Shown here: positions 38,091 to 46,842 of the stretch, one piece after another | How positions within the stretch are numbered: position 1 is the first letter of the stretch | How the letters are laid out: each line of letters opens with the position of its first letter | NCBI RefSeq assembly: GCF_001429605.1 | Contig: NZ_LMSS01000003.1 | Coordinates: forward strand, 186,001-250,000 | Length of the DNA: 64,000 bases | From: Phycicoccus sp. Soil802 | Lineage (GTDB): Bacteria; Actinomycetota; Actinomycetes; Actinomycetales; Dermatophilaceae | Reading direction: 5' to 3' | The notes under the pieces: model-generated | Told to the model about the DNA's origin: nothing | What the model saw: only the letters and a program-made list of their open reading frames with translations | Database searches by the model: none | Translations under genes and position numbers: made by a program

Positions 38091-38983
38091 CCGCCATCGC
38101 CACCGACCGGGACGTCCGCAAGCTCACGGGGCGCATCGGCGCCGAGATCATCGGGGTCGACCCCGCTGCCGAGCTGGATGCCGAGACGGTCGAGTTCCTC
38201 AACCAGGCCCTGCTCGAGCACAAGGCGCTCGTCTTCCGGGGTGTGCCGCTCACGGACGAGCAGCAGGAGCGGTTCGCCGCGCGGTTCGGTGAGCTCACCA
38301 CTGCCCATCCCACGGTCGCGTCCGCTCCCGGCGCCCCGCGCGTGCTGCCGGTCGACAGCGAGAAGGGCGTCGCCAACCACTGGCACACCGACGTCACCTT
38401 CGTGCAGGCCCCACCGAAGGCCACGACCCTGTCGAGCAAGGTCGTGCCGCCGCACGGAGGCGAGACGCTCATCGCCAACACCGGTGCCGCCTACCGCGAC
38501 CTGCCGGAGCCGCTCCGGCTGCTGGCGGACTCGCTCTGGGCGATCCACACCAACGACTACGACTACGCCCAGCCCGAGGAGTCCCTCGACGAGCAGACCA
38601 GGCAGAACCGGGAGGAGTTCACCTCGCTCGCCTTCCGCACCGCCCACCCCGTGGTGCGCGTCCACCCGGAGTCGGGGGAGAAGGGTCTCTACCTGGGCGG
38701 CTTCGCCCAGCGGCTGGTCGGGTTGTCGGTGTCCGAGAGCCGGGACCTGATCCGGTTGTTCCAGTCCTACGTGAGCCGACCTGAGAACGTCGTCCGAGTG
38801 GCGTGGGAGCCCGACCAGCTGGTCATCTTCGACAACCGGATCACCCAGCACTACGCGATCGACAACTACGACCGCCTGCCGCGGCAGCTCCACCGGGTGA
38901 CCGTGGCCGGTGACGTGCCGGTCGGCCTGACCGGGGAGCGCAGCCGCGTGATCGAGGGCGATGCCTCGCACTACACCGGCTGA
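38087..38983 (+). CDS. TauD/TfdA-family 2-oxoglutarate-dependent dioxygenase
   Basis: This 298-residue Fe(II)/2-oxoglutarate dioxygenase carries the metal triad His and Asp in NHWHTDVTF near residues 101-103 and the distal His in TQHYAID near residue 258, plus the 2-oxoglutarate arginine in RQLHRVTV. It resembles taurine or alkylsulfate dioxygenases that release sulfite or sulfate. It overlaps the monooxygenase by four bases, so one operon encodes two independent desulfuration chemistries. A perfect stem-loop follows. Confidence 0.9.
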   Translation: MTAIATDRDVRKLTGRIGAEIIGVDPAAELDAETVEFLNQALLEHKALVFRGVPLTDEQQERFAARFGELTTAHPTVASAPGAPRVLPVDSEKGVANHWHTDVTFVQAPPKATTLSSKVVPPHGGETLIANTGAAYRDLPEPLRLLADSLWAIHTNDYDYAQPEESLDEQTRQNREEFTSLAFRTAHPVVRVHPESGEKGLYLGGFAQRLVGLSVSESRDLIRLFQSYVSRPENVVRVAWEPDQLVIFDNRITQHYAIDNYDRLPRQLHRVTVAGDVPVGLTGERSRVIEGDASHYTG

Positions 38984-39035
38984 CTTCCGGGGACGCGGGG
39001 CTGAGCCCGGACCCGCACCGAACCAGTGAGATGCC

Positions 39036-39065
39036 GAAGGGCCCGCACTCTCGTGCGGGCCCTTC
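39036..39065. terminator. Bidirectional stem-loop between the sulfonate operon and tRNA-Asp
   Basis: GAAGGGCCCGCAC (39036-39048) pairs perfectly with 39053-39065 around the loop TCTC. It can end both the dioxygenase transcript and the tRNA-Glu/tRNA-Asp transcript coming from the other strand. Confidence 0.9.
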
Positions 39066-39073
39066 GTGTGGGG

Positions 39074-39147
39074 CGACCCCGACCGGGCTCGAACCGGCGA
39101 CCTCCGCCGTGACAGGGCGGCGCGCTAACCAACTGCGCTACGGGGCC
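39074..39147 (-). tRNA. tRNA-Asp (GTC)
   Basis: The reverse strand gives GGCCCCG/CGGGGTC as acceptor stem, anticodon loop CTGTCAC (anticodon GTC) and T-arm GGTTCGAGCC, with discriminator G. CCA is not encoded. It lies 20 bases downstream of tRNA-Glu. Confidence 0.96.
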
Positions 39148-39167
39148 TTGGTGGTGCTGGTGATGCG

Positions 39168-39240
39168 TATCCCCAACGGGATTCGAACCCGTGCTACCGC
39201 CGTGAAAGGGCGGGGTCCTAGGCCGCTAGACGATGGGGAC
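39168..39240 (-). tRNA. tRNA-Glu (TTC)
   Basis: The reverse strand gives GTCCCCA/TGGGGAT as acceptor stem with a G-T first pair, anticodon loop CTTTCAC (anticodon TTC) and T-arm GGTTCGAATCC. It is transcribed with tRNA-Asp. Confidence 0.95.
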
Positions 39241-39405
39241 CAGTTCAACGGCCCCCCGCCGTTTAGCGCCAGGCGCGGATCCGTCGAGGACTCGCGAAAG
39301 CATAAGGGCAGACCGCCCGGATAACCAAAACGGGTCCGTGGGCGCCGCGGGCCGTGCGGCCGCGCCCCGCCTGCCCCGCGACCCGAGGGTATGCCGCGTG
39401 GCCGG

Positions 39406-39780
39406 TCAGGCGCGCGCCTCGCGCAGGGCGGCGCGGACCAGGTCGACGGCCGCTGACTCGCTGAGCCCGGCTCGCTTGGCCCGGATGGCGTACTCGGCGG
39501 CGCTGCGGTTGAGGGCGACGTCGAGCGGCTGGGAGCCCGCCGCCACGACCGTCCCGGCCCGTCGCCGCGTGGTCACCAGCCCTTCCGCCTCCAGCTCCTT
39601 GTAGGCGCGGGCCACGGTGTTGACCGCCAGCCCGAGGTCTGCGGCCAGGGCTCGCACGGTGGGCAGCCGATCGCCCTCGGCCAGGCTCCCGCGGCCGATC
39701 AGGCCGGCGAGCTGGGCCCGCACCTGCTCATAGGGGGGCTCGGCGGCCTGGAGGTCGATGGTGACCAGCAGCTCGCTCAC
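39406..39780 (-). CDS. GntR-family (YtrA-type) transcriptional regulator
   Basis: This 124-residue regulator has the GntR winged helix PPYEQVRAQLAGLIGRGSLAEGDRLPTVRALAADLGLAVNTVARAYKELEAEGLV and only a short C-terminal tail, as in YtrA-type repressors that usually control ABC transporters. No transporter is adjacent. The GTG start overlaps the stop of the PHP gene (GTGA), so they form an operon. A copy of the 13-mer GTATGCCGCGTGG lies just after its stop codon, at 39388-39400. Confidence 0.9.
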   Translation of the reverse strand: MSELLVTIDLQAAEPPYEQVRAQLAGLIGRGSLAEGDRLPTVRALAADLGLAVNTVARAYKELEAEGLVTTRRRAGTVVAAGSQPLDVALNRSAAEYAIRAKRAGLSESAAVDLVRAALREARA

Positions 39781-40829
39781 GCGCGCGCCCCGGCCCAGTC
39801 CAGCAAACGGTCCGCGTCCCACGTGGTGACGATCCGGTCGGGGTCGATGCCCAGGGCCTCGGCGCGCTCGCAGCCGTAGGCCTTCATCTCCAGCTGTCCG
39901 GGCGCGTGCGCGTCGGAGTCGATCGCGAACAGGCACCCGAGGTCCATCGCGAGCCGGATGAGGTCGTCCGGAGGGTCACGCCGCTCCGGACGGCTGTTGA
40001 TCTCCACCGCGGTGCCGTGCTCGGCGCAGGCCTCGAAGACCGCTCGCGCATCGAAGTCGGACTGGGGCCGCGTGCCACGAGACCCCTCGACGAGCCGGCC
40101 GGTGCAGTGGCCCAGGACGTTGACGCGGGGATTGGACACCGCCGTGACCATCCGCTTGGTCATCGGGGCCCGGTTCATCTTCAGCTTGGAGTGCACGCTG
40201 GCGGTGACCAGGTCGAGCTTGCCCAGCATGGTGTCGGTCTGGTCGAGCGCGCCGTCGTCGAGGATGTCGACCTCGATCCCCTTGAGCAGCCGGAACTGGC
40301 CGCCGAGCGAGGCGTTGATCGCCTCGACGATGCCGAGCTGCTTGGTGAGCCGCTCGGCGGTGAGGCCGTTCGCGACGCGGAGCTGGGGCGAGTGGTCGGT
40401 GAGCACCAGCCACTCGTGGCCCAGCTCCACCGCCGTCAGCACCATCTCGTCGATCGGGCTCCCGCCGTCCGACCAGTTGGAGTGCGAGTGGCAGTCGCCC
40501 TTGATGCTGGCGAGCAGCTCGACGCCGCCCTTGGCGAGCGGCTTCGCCTTGCCCTGCAACGTCTCCAGGTATGCCGGGAGCTCACCGTCCAGGGCTTCGC
40601 TCACCACTGCGGCGGTCGACTTGCCGATGCCGGCCAGGTCCTGCAGGGTCCCCGCCTCGTGCCGGCTGCGGAGCTCCTCCTCGGGTGTCTCGCGGACCGT
40701 GACGACGGCCTTGCGGAAGGCCTCCACGCGGTAGGTGCCGGCTCGCTCGCGTTCGAGCAGGAAGGCGATGCGCCTCAGGGCCTCGTCGGGCTCGACGGGG
40801 GCGGTGAGGGGTTCGACGGCGGCGACCAC
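39777..40829 (-). CDS. PHP-domain metal-dependent phosphoesterase with N-terminal helix-hairpin-helix
   Basis: This 350-residue protein resembles the C-terminal part of family X polymerases: an N-terminal helical/HhH region (LQDLAGIGKSTAAVVSEAL) and a PHP domain with the metal-binding motif GDCHSHSNWSDGGSPIDEM, VLTDHSP, GIEVDIL, HCTGR and FAIDSDAHAPGQ. It may act as a nuclease or phosphatase in DNA repair. The GTG start is seven bases after TAGACT, with no Shine-Dalgarno sequence, so it is probably leaderless. Confidence 0.9.
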   Translation of the reverse strand: MVAAVEPLTAPVEPDEALRRIAFLLERERAGTYRVEAFRKAVVTVRETPEEELRSRHEAGTLQDLAGIGKSTAAVVSEALDGELPAYLETLQGKAKPLAKGGVELLASIKGDCHSHSNWSDGGSPIDEMVLTAVELGHEWLVLTDHSPQLRVANGLTAERLTKQLGIVEAINASLGGQFRLLKGIEVDILDDGALDQTDTMLGKLDLVTASVHSKLKMNRAPMTKRMVTAVSNPRVNVLGHCTGRLVEGSRGTRPQSDFDARAVFEACAEHGTAVEINSRPERRDPPDDLIRLAMDLGCLFAIDSDAHAPGQLEMKAYGCERAEALGIDPDRIVTTWDADRLLDWAGARA

Positions 40830-40883
40830 GCGGTCGAGTCTAGGTAGTTCCCCGACAGGGCGGCGGTGGGCCGCCGGCAGGGC

Positions 40884-41117
40884 TCACGACTGGTCGCGCG
40901 GACCGTTGGACCGGTCGTTGCGCCGGTCGTACAACCGCTCCACCCCTGCGTAGGCGAGCCAGCCGACGGCTAGGGCGATGATGAAGGCGATCCACGAGCT
41001 GAGGTCGGGCAGCACCGCCTCGACCACCTCGCGCACGATCACGATCGCGCAGACGGCGACGATGATCGGGGCGAAGGCGGCGATGCCGGTGGGGCGGTTG
41101 CCCGGGGTGGGACTCAT
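40884..41117 (-). CDS. Small membrane protein
   Basis: This 77-residue protein has two hydrophobic helices (APIIVAVCAIVIVREVVEAVL and WIAFIIALAVGWLAYAGV) and a charged C-terminal tail DRRNDRSNGPRDQS. I recognise no family function. It lies between the PHP and beta-propeller genes on the same strand but with spacers of about 50 bases on each side. Confidence 0.75.
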   Translation of the reverse strand: MSPTPGNRPTGIAAFAPIIVAVCAIVIVREVVEAVLPDLSSWIAFIIALAVGWLAYAGVERLYDRRNDRSNGPRDQS

Positions 41118-41164
41118 GTGGCCAGTCTGCCCCACGCGGCGGTAGTCGTGGGGCACGCGACTCG

Positions 41165-42235
41165 TCAGAGCAGGTAGCGGATGACCTCGTCGCCGTCGCG
41201 CACCACGACGGACGACCCGTCGAGGTGGAGCAGGGCGAGGGAGTGGTCGGACACCACTTGGGCGCGGACGTTGCCGGACCGGTCGTCGACCAGCTGCAGC
41301 ATCGTGACCTGCCGGCCCCACCGAAACGGGTTGGTGTGCAACGACTTCCGGGAGGTCGTCGCGGTCAGGCCATCCCCTCGGGCGACGACCGTGCCGCTGC
41401 TGCGTGGCGTGGGGCTCGCAGGCCTCCCTGTCGCGAGGTCGAGGCGGGCGGTCGTGGACGGCCAGGTGACGGTCACGACGGCCGGGTCGGTGGGGTCGGC
41501 GGAGAGTCGCGGAGTCTCGGCCGCCGGGCAGCTCGGCAGCACGCGGGTCCACGCTGGGTCCGCGCTGGCGTAGGCGGCGACGACGCACTTCCCGTCCTGG
41601 ACCACCTCGGTCACAACCGGTCCGTCGGGGAGGGCCACGAACGACCGCCCGGGCTGCAGGGCGGCCCGACCGCTCGCCGGGTCGGTCACCAGCACGCCAC
41701 CGCCTGCGCTGGTCGCGTCCACCCGGGGGAGGGGGCCGGCCGGCAGCGGGTCGCGTCGCTCCACCCCTTTGGAAGACCAGCTCTCGTTGCCCCTTGGGTC
41801 GAGCCCGACGAGTCGGCAGGGGCCTTTCCTGGGGCAGGCGAGGACGACCGTGCTGCCGCCGCCGGCTGCGACGGGGGAAGCCGTCTCACCGGCAGCCGCC
41901 CGCCACGTCCACCGAGTCGTGGCATCGAGGCCGGCCGAGTCGACCTGTCCTGGGCTCGCGATGACGAGTCGGTCGTCCGCCACGTAGGCCACGCCGCCGC
42001 GGACCGAGCCCAGCGTGACCGTCTTGCCGCTGCGCAGGTCGAGCGCGGTGTGGTCGTCACTGACCACCGCACGCCCGGCGACCACCGGACCGTCGACGGC
42101 CTTGGCCGACCAGTCGCCCGCCACCCCGGTGGTCCTCGGTGAGAGGAGCTGGAGCAGCAACCCGAGCAGGAGGAGGGCGCCGAGCGCACCGCCCATCGCG
42201 ACGAGCCGCCATCGCTCGCGCAACAGCTGCTTCAC
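41165..42235 (-). CDS. Membrane-anchored PQQ-like beta-propeller protein
   Basis: This 356-residue protein has one N-terminal transmembrane helix (LVAMGGALGALLLLGLLLQLL) and an extracytoplasmic domain with PQQ/WD-type repeats (GPVVAGRAVVSDDHTALDLRSGKTVTL, VYVADDRLVIASPG-like strands, TTRWTWRAAAGE). Such proteins often act as scaffolds or sensors; no ligand is evident. The GTG start overlaps the stop of the pirin gene (GTGA), so the two are co-transcribed. Confidence 0.8.
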   Translation of the reverse strand: MKQLLRERWRLVAMGGALGALLLLGLLLQLLSPRTTGVAGDWSAKAVDGPVVAGRAVVSDDHTALDLRSGKTVTLGSVRGGVAYVADDRLVIASPGQVDSAGLDATTRWTWRAAAGETASPVAAGGGSTVVLACPRKGPCRLVGLDPRGNESWSSKGVERRDPLPAGPLPRVDATSAGGGVLVTDPASGRAALQPGRSFVALPDGPVVTEVVQDGKCVVAAYASADPAWTRVLPSCPAAETPRLSADPTDPAVVTVTWPSTTARLDLATGRPASPTPRSSGTVVARGDGLTATTSRKSLHTNPFRWGRQVTMLQLVDDRSGNVRAQVVSDHSLALLHLDGSSVVVRDGDEVIRYLL

Positions 42236-43221
42236 GAGTCCCGGGAGGTGCGGGCAGCGTTGCCCCGAGGGCGGATCCGCACGGCTGGGATCGGGGGAGC
42301 CGGCAGGTGCTGGACGTCACCGGCATACCCCTCCACCTCGCCGAACCGCGCGGAGTGGGCCATCCACTCGTCGCGCGCAGCGACGATGTCCTCGTGGCTG
42401 CGGCCCACGAAGTTCCACCATATGACGATCTCCTCGTCGAACGGCGGACCGCCGAGGAGCAGCACACGCGCCGGTGCCCCGGTGGTGTTGGTGAGCTGGA
42501 GCACTGGGGTGTCGGTGGGCAGGTAGGCCATGGAGCTGCGCGGGGTGGCCGTGCCGTTGACGGTGAGCCCTTCGTTGTCGGCCAGCACCCCGTGCTCGTA
42601 TGCCGCGTCGAGACCGAGCTCGACGGTCGCGCCGGCGTCGACGGTCACCTCCGCACCGAGCAGTGGGGTGAACGTCTCGACCGGGGAGGTCTGTCCGGCG
42701 AGGCTGCCGAGGAAGACGCTGAGGATGGCGCCGTCGACGCGGGTCGGGGTCGGCTCGTGGTGCTGGAAGTCCTTGGGGGCATTGCGATGTGCCTCGGGCA
42801 GGGCGACCCAGAGCTGCGCGCCGTGCAGGATGGTCGTGCCCGGCGTCGACACCTCGGAGTGCGCGATGCCGTAGCCACCGGTCATGAGGTTCACGGCGCC
42901 GGGCCGCACCAGGGCGTGCGAGCCGAGGCTGTCGCGGTGCTCGATCTCGCCCGTGAAGAGCCAGCTCACGGTCTGGAGCCCGGTGTGCGGGTGGGGTGGC
43001 ACGTCCATGCCACCGGTCGCCCCCACGTCGTCGGGGCCGTAGTGGTCGGCGAAGCACCAGGCGCCGATGAGGGAGCGCTGCCGCTGGGGGATGGTGCGCC
43101 GGACCGTCATCGCGCGGGGCCCGCCGAGGGGCACGTCGCGGGGCTCGAGGATCTCCACTCCGTCAGCGGGTGGCGTGGTGGGGCAGACGGTCTCCTGCGG
43201 TTGCGTCTCGACGTTGCTCAC
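42232..43221 (-). CDS. Pirin-family protein
   Basis: This 329-residue cupin-fold protein matches bacterial pirins: MTVRRTIPQRQRSLIGAWCFADHYGPDD, the metal-ligand motif PHPHTGLQTVSWLFTGEIEHRDSLG, GGYGIAHSEVS and a C-terminal GPPFDEEIVIWWNFVGRS. Pirins can have quercetin dioxygenase or regulatory roles. The GTG at 43221 is chosen because it begins the conserved region and is six bases after GACACT; an upstream frame is not supported. Confidence 0.9.
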   Translation of the reverse strand: MSNVETQPQETVCPTTPPADGVEILEPRDVPLGGPRAMTVRRTIPQRQRSLIGAWCFADHYGPDDVGATGGMDVPPHPHTGLQTVSWLFTGEIEHRDSLGSHALVRPGAVNLMTGGYGIAHSEVSTPGTTILHGAQLWVALPEAHRNAPKDFQHHEPTPTRVDGAILSVFLGSLAGQTSPVETFTPLLGAEVTVDAGATVELGLDAAYEHGVLADNEGLTVNGTATPRSSMAYLPTDTPVLQLTNTTGAPARVLLLGGPPFDEEIVIWWNFVGRSHEDIVAARDEWMAHSARFGEVEGYAGDVQHLPAPPIPAVRIRPRGNAARTSRDS

Positions 43222-43298
43222 GAAGCCAGTGTCGCACCGCGGGTGTGGTTGTCTGGGGGAGCATCGAGCCAGCCCCACGAGCCGCGGAGCACACCCCC

Positions 43299-44144
43299 AT
43301 GAGCAGTGACGACGCGGAGTCCGGCGTCCTGGAGTCGACGCAGTGGGAGCGAGTCGAGGGCACGTGGCTGCGGATCCGCAGGTTCGCGCCTCAGGCCGTG
43401 ACAGTGCCGAGGCCTTCGCAGCGGACGCCCGGTGACTCGAGGCCGATCCGACCCGGTCTGGCTGTGCTGGTCCCCGGGCTGGGGCTGCCGCGCTACCTGC
43501 TGCCCCTGGCCCGCCACCTGGCCACCCAGGGTCTGGAGACCGCGCTGCTCGACACCCTGGCCTGGCGCGGTCACGGTGGTCGGCGCGCCCGAAGAGCGGT
43601 CCCGACCATCGCCGGGCTTTCCGAGCTCACCGCTGTCTGGCTCTCGCGTCAGGAGGACCGGCCGATCGTCGTGGTCGGCCACTCCACCGGTTCGCAGGTG
43701 GCGCTGGAGGCCGTGCTGAGGGTCCAGCGGACCCGTCCCGACCTTGCGCTCGTGATGGGCGGCCCGACCTTCACCCCCGACCAGCGCAGGCTGCGCTGGC
43801 TCGTCCCCGCCGCCCTCACGGCATACCTCAAGGACCCGCCCAAGGAGCTCGTGGTGCTGAAGGACGTCGCCCGGGTCCGCACCGACCTCGCGCGCATCGT
43901 GCAGTCGGGACGACGCCACCCGACCGACCGGCGGGTGGGCCTGCTCACCGTGCCCCTCATCGTGACGGCCGGTGAGGCCGACAGCTTCGCGCCACGCGAC
44001 TGGCTCGACCTGCTCGCAGGCCTGGCCGGTGGCTGGAGCCGGGCGGTCGTGCTGCCGGGATCGCACAACAACCCCTTCACCTACCCAGCGGAGTTCGGGG
44101 CCCTCGTGGTCGAGTCCCTGGCCCGAGCCGGCCGACTTGGTTAG
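43299..44144 (+). CDS. Alpha/beta hydrolase
   Basis: This 281-residue alpha/beta hydrolase has the oxyanion region VLVPGLGLPRYLLPLARHLA, the nucleophile elbow VVVGHSTGSQVAL near residue 128, an acid in VTAGEADSFAP and the histidine in LPGSHNNPFTYPAEFG. The substrate is an ester or similar compound, unknown. The IdeR-like box of the next gene overlaps its stop codon, so its 3' end is packed against iron-regulated DNA. Confidence 0.88.
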   Translation: MSSDDAESGVLESTQWERVEGTWLRIRRFAPQAVTVPRPSQRTPGDSRPIRPGLAVLVPGLGLPRYLLPLARHLATQGLETALLDTLAWRGHGGRRARRAVPTIAGLSELTAVWLSRQEDRPIVVVGHSTGSQVALEAVLRVQRTRPDLALVMGGPTFTPDQRRLRWLVPAALTAYLKDPPKELVVLKDVARVRTDLARIVQSGRRHPTDRRVGLLTVPLIVTAGEADSFAPRDWLDLLAGLAGGWSRAVVLPGSHNNPFTYPAEFGALVVESLARAGRLG

Positions 44145-44159
44145 GTAAGCCAACCCTAA
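44141..44159 (+). promoter_or_regulatory. IdeR/DtxR iron box before the fusion gene
   Basis: TTAGGTAAGCCAACCCTAA agrees with the IdeR/DtxR consensus (TTAGGTTAGSCTAACCTAA) at about 16 of 19 positions. It touches the -10 box TATAGT (44160-44165), which is seven bases from the GTG start. Binding of iron-loaded IdeR here would block transcription. It also overlaps the preceding stop codon. Confidence 0.85.
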
Positions 44160-44172
44160 TATAGTCACCCGC

Positions 44173-46842
44173 GTGTCCCTCGCGTTCGCCTCCCACCACG
44201 CCACTCGCGGCGTCGACTCGGTGCGAGCCCGCGTCGGCTTCGTCGAGCGGCTCGAGGAGTGGGGCGACCGGGCTGCGGTGTACGCCCCGACGGGCGACCT
44301 CACCTACGTCGGTCTGGCAGCCGCCGTGCGGGACGCGGCCGAGCAGCTCCCCGCCACCCGCCAGCTGGTCCTCATGGCGGCCGAGAACAGTGTCGACTGG
44401 CTGGTCACCTACCTGGCCGCCCTGAGCCGTGGGCACGTGGTGCTGCTCGTCCCCGGCGACCGGCCTGACCACGTGGCCGGGCTGGTCCAGCGCTACCGCC
44501 CGGGGAGCGTGGTGCAGCGGACCGGTTCGGCCTGGACGGTCACGGCCCAGGACGACGCGCCCGAGCACGACCTGCACCCCGACCTGGCGCTGCTGCTCAC
44601 GACCTCCGGGTCGACGGGGTCGCCCAAGCTGGTGCGGCTGTCGCACGACAACCTCGACAGCAACGCGACCTCGATCGTCCAGGCGCTCTCGCTCACCGAC
44701 CGCGACCGCGCGATGGCCAGTCTGCCGGTCCACTACAGCTACGGGCTCTCGGTGGTCCACAGCCACCTCGCGTGCGGGGCCAGCCTCGTCGTCAGCGACT
44801 TCTCCGTGGTCGACCCCTGCTACTGGGACCTGGTCCGACGGTCGGGGGCCACGGGGTTGTCGGGCGTCCCGCACACCTACGAGCTCCTCGAGCGCGTCGG
44901 GCTGGCCGAGCTGGACCTGCCCGGGCTGCGCACCCTGACCCAGGCGGGGGGCGCGCTCCCCGTCGCGACGGCGGCTCGGTTCCGGGCGCTGGCGGCCGAG
45001 CGGGGCTGGCGGTTCTCGACGATGTACGGGCAGACCGAGGCCACGGCGCGGATGGCCGTGCTGTCTCCCGCGCTCGCGACGACCCATCCCGACGCGGTCG
45101 GGGTCGCCGTGCCCGGCGGGGCCTTCCGGGTCGAGCCCCTCGCCCAGGCCGCCACCCAGGCGGCTGCGCCGGGCGTGGGCGAGCTGGTCTACACCGGCCC
45201 CAACGTCATGCTCGGCTACGCGACCTCGCCGGCCGACCTGGCCCGTGGTCGTGAGGTGCACGAGCTGCGCACCGGAGACCTCGGGACGGTGGACGACGCC
45301 GGCGTGGTTCGGGTCGTCGGTCGCCGCAGCCGCGTCGCGAAGGTGCTCGGGCTGCGGCTGGACCTCGACCACCTCGAGCGCGACCTCGGTGACGACAGCG
45401 CCCCGGTGCGCTGCGTCGACCTCGACGGTCGGCTGGGCCTGGTGACGCCACGTCCCGGCCACGCGGAGTCGCTGCTCGCCGTGACGGCGCAGCGGCACGG
45501 ACTCCCGCGGACCGCAGTGGTGGTCCTCGACGGGTGCGAGATCCCGGTCCTCTCCACCGGCAAGCCCGACTACCCCGCGATGCGCAGCCGGCTCGCCGAC
45601 GTCGCCGACGTGGTCGACACCGGTGGCACGGACCGGTGCGCCCTGGTCGTCGCCCTCTACCGTCACCTCCTGGGTCGGCCGGACGCGAGCGCCCGGACCA
45701 GCTTCGTCGACCTCGGGGGTGACTCACTCTCCTACGTGGAGGTGTCCGTGCGACTGGAGGAAGTCCTCGGGACGCTCCCTGCGCACTGGCAGCGGCTCAC
45801 CCCGGCCGAGCTGGTGGACCCGATGACGACCCAGCCGACCTTCGACCGGCGACCCCGCTGGCGACGGCTGGAGACCAACGTCGTCATCCGGGCTCTCGCG
45901 GTCATCCTCATCCTCGCCAACCACACGAAGCTCGCCGAGCTGCCCGGAGGAGCGCACACGCTGCTCGTCATCGCGGGCTACAACCTCGCCCGCTTCCAGC
46001 TGACCGGCCGACCGCGCCGGGAGCGGGCGACGAGGATCGTCCAGGGCGTCGTGCGCATCTGGGCTCCCAGCGCTCTCTGGATCGGGCTCGTGGCGCTCTT
46101 CGTCGGCACCTACGACTGGCGCAACGTCCTCATGCTCAACCAGGTGCTGGGGGACTGGGCCCGATGGGGGCCGCACTGGCACTTCTGGTTCATCGAGGCC
46201 CTCGTGGCGCTGCTCCTCGGGTCTGCCCTGCTCTGTCTCGTGCCCGGCTTCGATCGTCTGGAGCGCCGCCACCCCTTCGCGGTGCCGATGGCCCTGGTGG
46301 GGCTCGGCCTGCTGACGAGGTATGCCGTGGTGATCCCTGACGCGGGCCCCTACCGGGGTGCCAACGCGCTGGTGCTCCTGTGGCTGTTCGCCACCGGCTG
46401 GGCGGTCAGCCGGGCCACGACGACGTGGCAGCGCCTCCTCGTCTCGGCCGTCCCGGTGCTGACGCTGCCGGGATTCTGGCCGACCATGCCCGGCCGGGCG
46501 GCGACGATCATCGCCGGCGTGCTCGTGCTGATCTGGGTGCCGACGCTCCCGGTGCCGGCCCGAGCCGTCGGTGCGGTGTCGGCCGTGGCGTCGGCGTCGC
46601 TGTTCGTCTACCTGACGCACTTCGTCGTCTACCCGCACGTGATGCCCGTGAACTCCGGCCTCGCCGTCGTGGCCTCGCTCGTCGTGGGGCTGGCCTACTG
46701 GAAGGCCTGGGGCTGGACCTCGACCGTGGCGAGCCGCGTGGCTGCTTCGGCCTGGGCCCGCCTGCGCGCAGGCCGCTGGTCGCGCCGACCAGCGGCGGTC
46801 GGGTCCGAGGTTCAGCCCGGGCTCGGCACCGTCCCGGCCTGA
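44173..46842 (+). CDS. Adenylation domain - carrier domain - membrane acyltransferase fusion, iron-boxed
   Basis: This 889-residue protein has three parts. Residues 1 to about 470 are an AMP-forming adenylation domain (LLLTTSGSTGSPKLVRLSHDN near 138, MYGQTEATARM, ELRTGDLG and the catalytic-type lysine in STGKPDYPAM near 462). Residues of about 490-560 are a peptidyl carrier domain with the phosphopantetheine serine in DLGGDSLSYVE near 518. The rest is an eight-to-ten helix membrane domain resembling acyltransferase 3 (RALAVILILANHTKLAELPGG). No condensation, reductase or thioesterase domain is present. It plausibly activates an acid, loads it on the carrier and transfers it across or within the membrane. 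The substrate and product are unknown. A leaderless start and an IdeR-like box indicate induction under iron limitation. It converges with fbpC, overlapping by 31 bases. Confidence 0.88.
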   Translation: MSLAFASHHATRGVDSVRARVGFVERLEEWGDRAAVYAPTGDLTYVGLAAAVRDAAEQLPATRQLVLMAAENSVDWLVTYLAALSRGHVVLLVPGDRPDHVAGLVQRYRPGSVVQRTGSAWTVTAQDDAPEHDLHPDLALLLTTSGSTGSPKLVRLSHDNLDSNATSIVQALSLTDRDRAMASLPVHYSYGLSVVHSHLACGASLVVSDFSVVDPCYWDLVRRSGATGLSGVPHTYELLERVGLAELDLPGLRTLTQAGGALPVATAARFRALAAERGWRFSTMYGQTEATARMAVLSPALATTHPDAVGVAVPGGAFRVEPLAQAATQAAAPGVGELVYTGPNVMLGYATSPADLARGREVHELRTGDLGTVDDAGVVRVVGRRSRVAKVLGLRLDLDHLERDLGDDSAPVRCVDLDGRLGLVTPRPGHAESLLAVTAQRHGLPRTAVVVLDGCEIPVLSTGKPDYPAMRSRLADVADVVDTGGTDRCALVVALYRHLLGRPDASARTSFVDLGGDSLSYVEVSVRLEEVLGTLPAHWQRLTPAELVDPMTTQPTFDRRPRWRRLETNVVIRALAVILILANHTKLAELPGGAHTLLVIAGYNLARFQLTGRPRRERATRIVQGVVRIWAPSALWIGLVALFVGTYDWRNVLMLNQVLGDWARWGPHWHFWFIEALVALLLGSALLCLVPGFDRLERRHPFAVPMALVGLGLLTRYAVVIPDAGPYRGANALVLLWLFATGWAVSRATTTWQRLLVSAVPVLTLPGFWPTMPGRAATIIAGVLVLIWVPTLPVPARAVGAVSAVASASLFVYLTHFVVYPHVMPVNSGLAVVASLVVGLAYWKAWGWTSTVASRVAASAWARLRAGRWSRRPAAVGSEVQPGLGTVPA

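Noticed and set aside
31668-39240. Integrative element at tRNA-Phe or tRNA-Asp
   Set aside because: No integrase and no direct repeat of either tRNA end was found, so I describe only a probable insertion.
44077-45666. Reverse-strand open frame inside the fusion gene
   Set aside because: It is antisense to clear adenylation-domain motifs.
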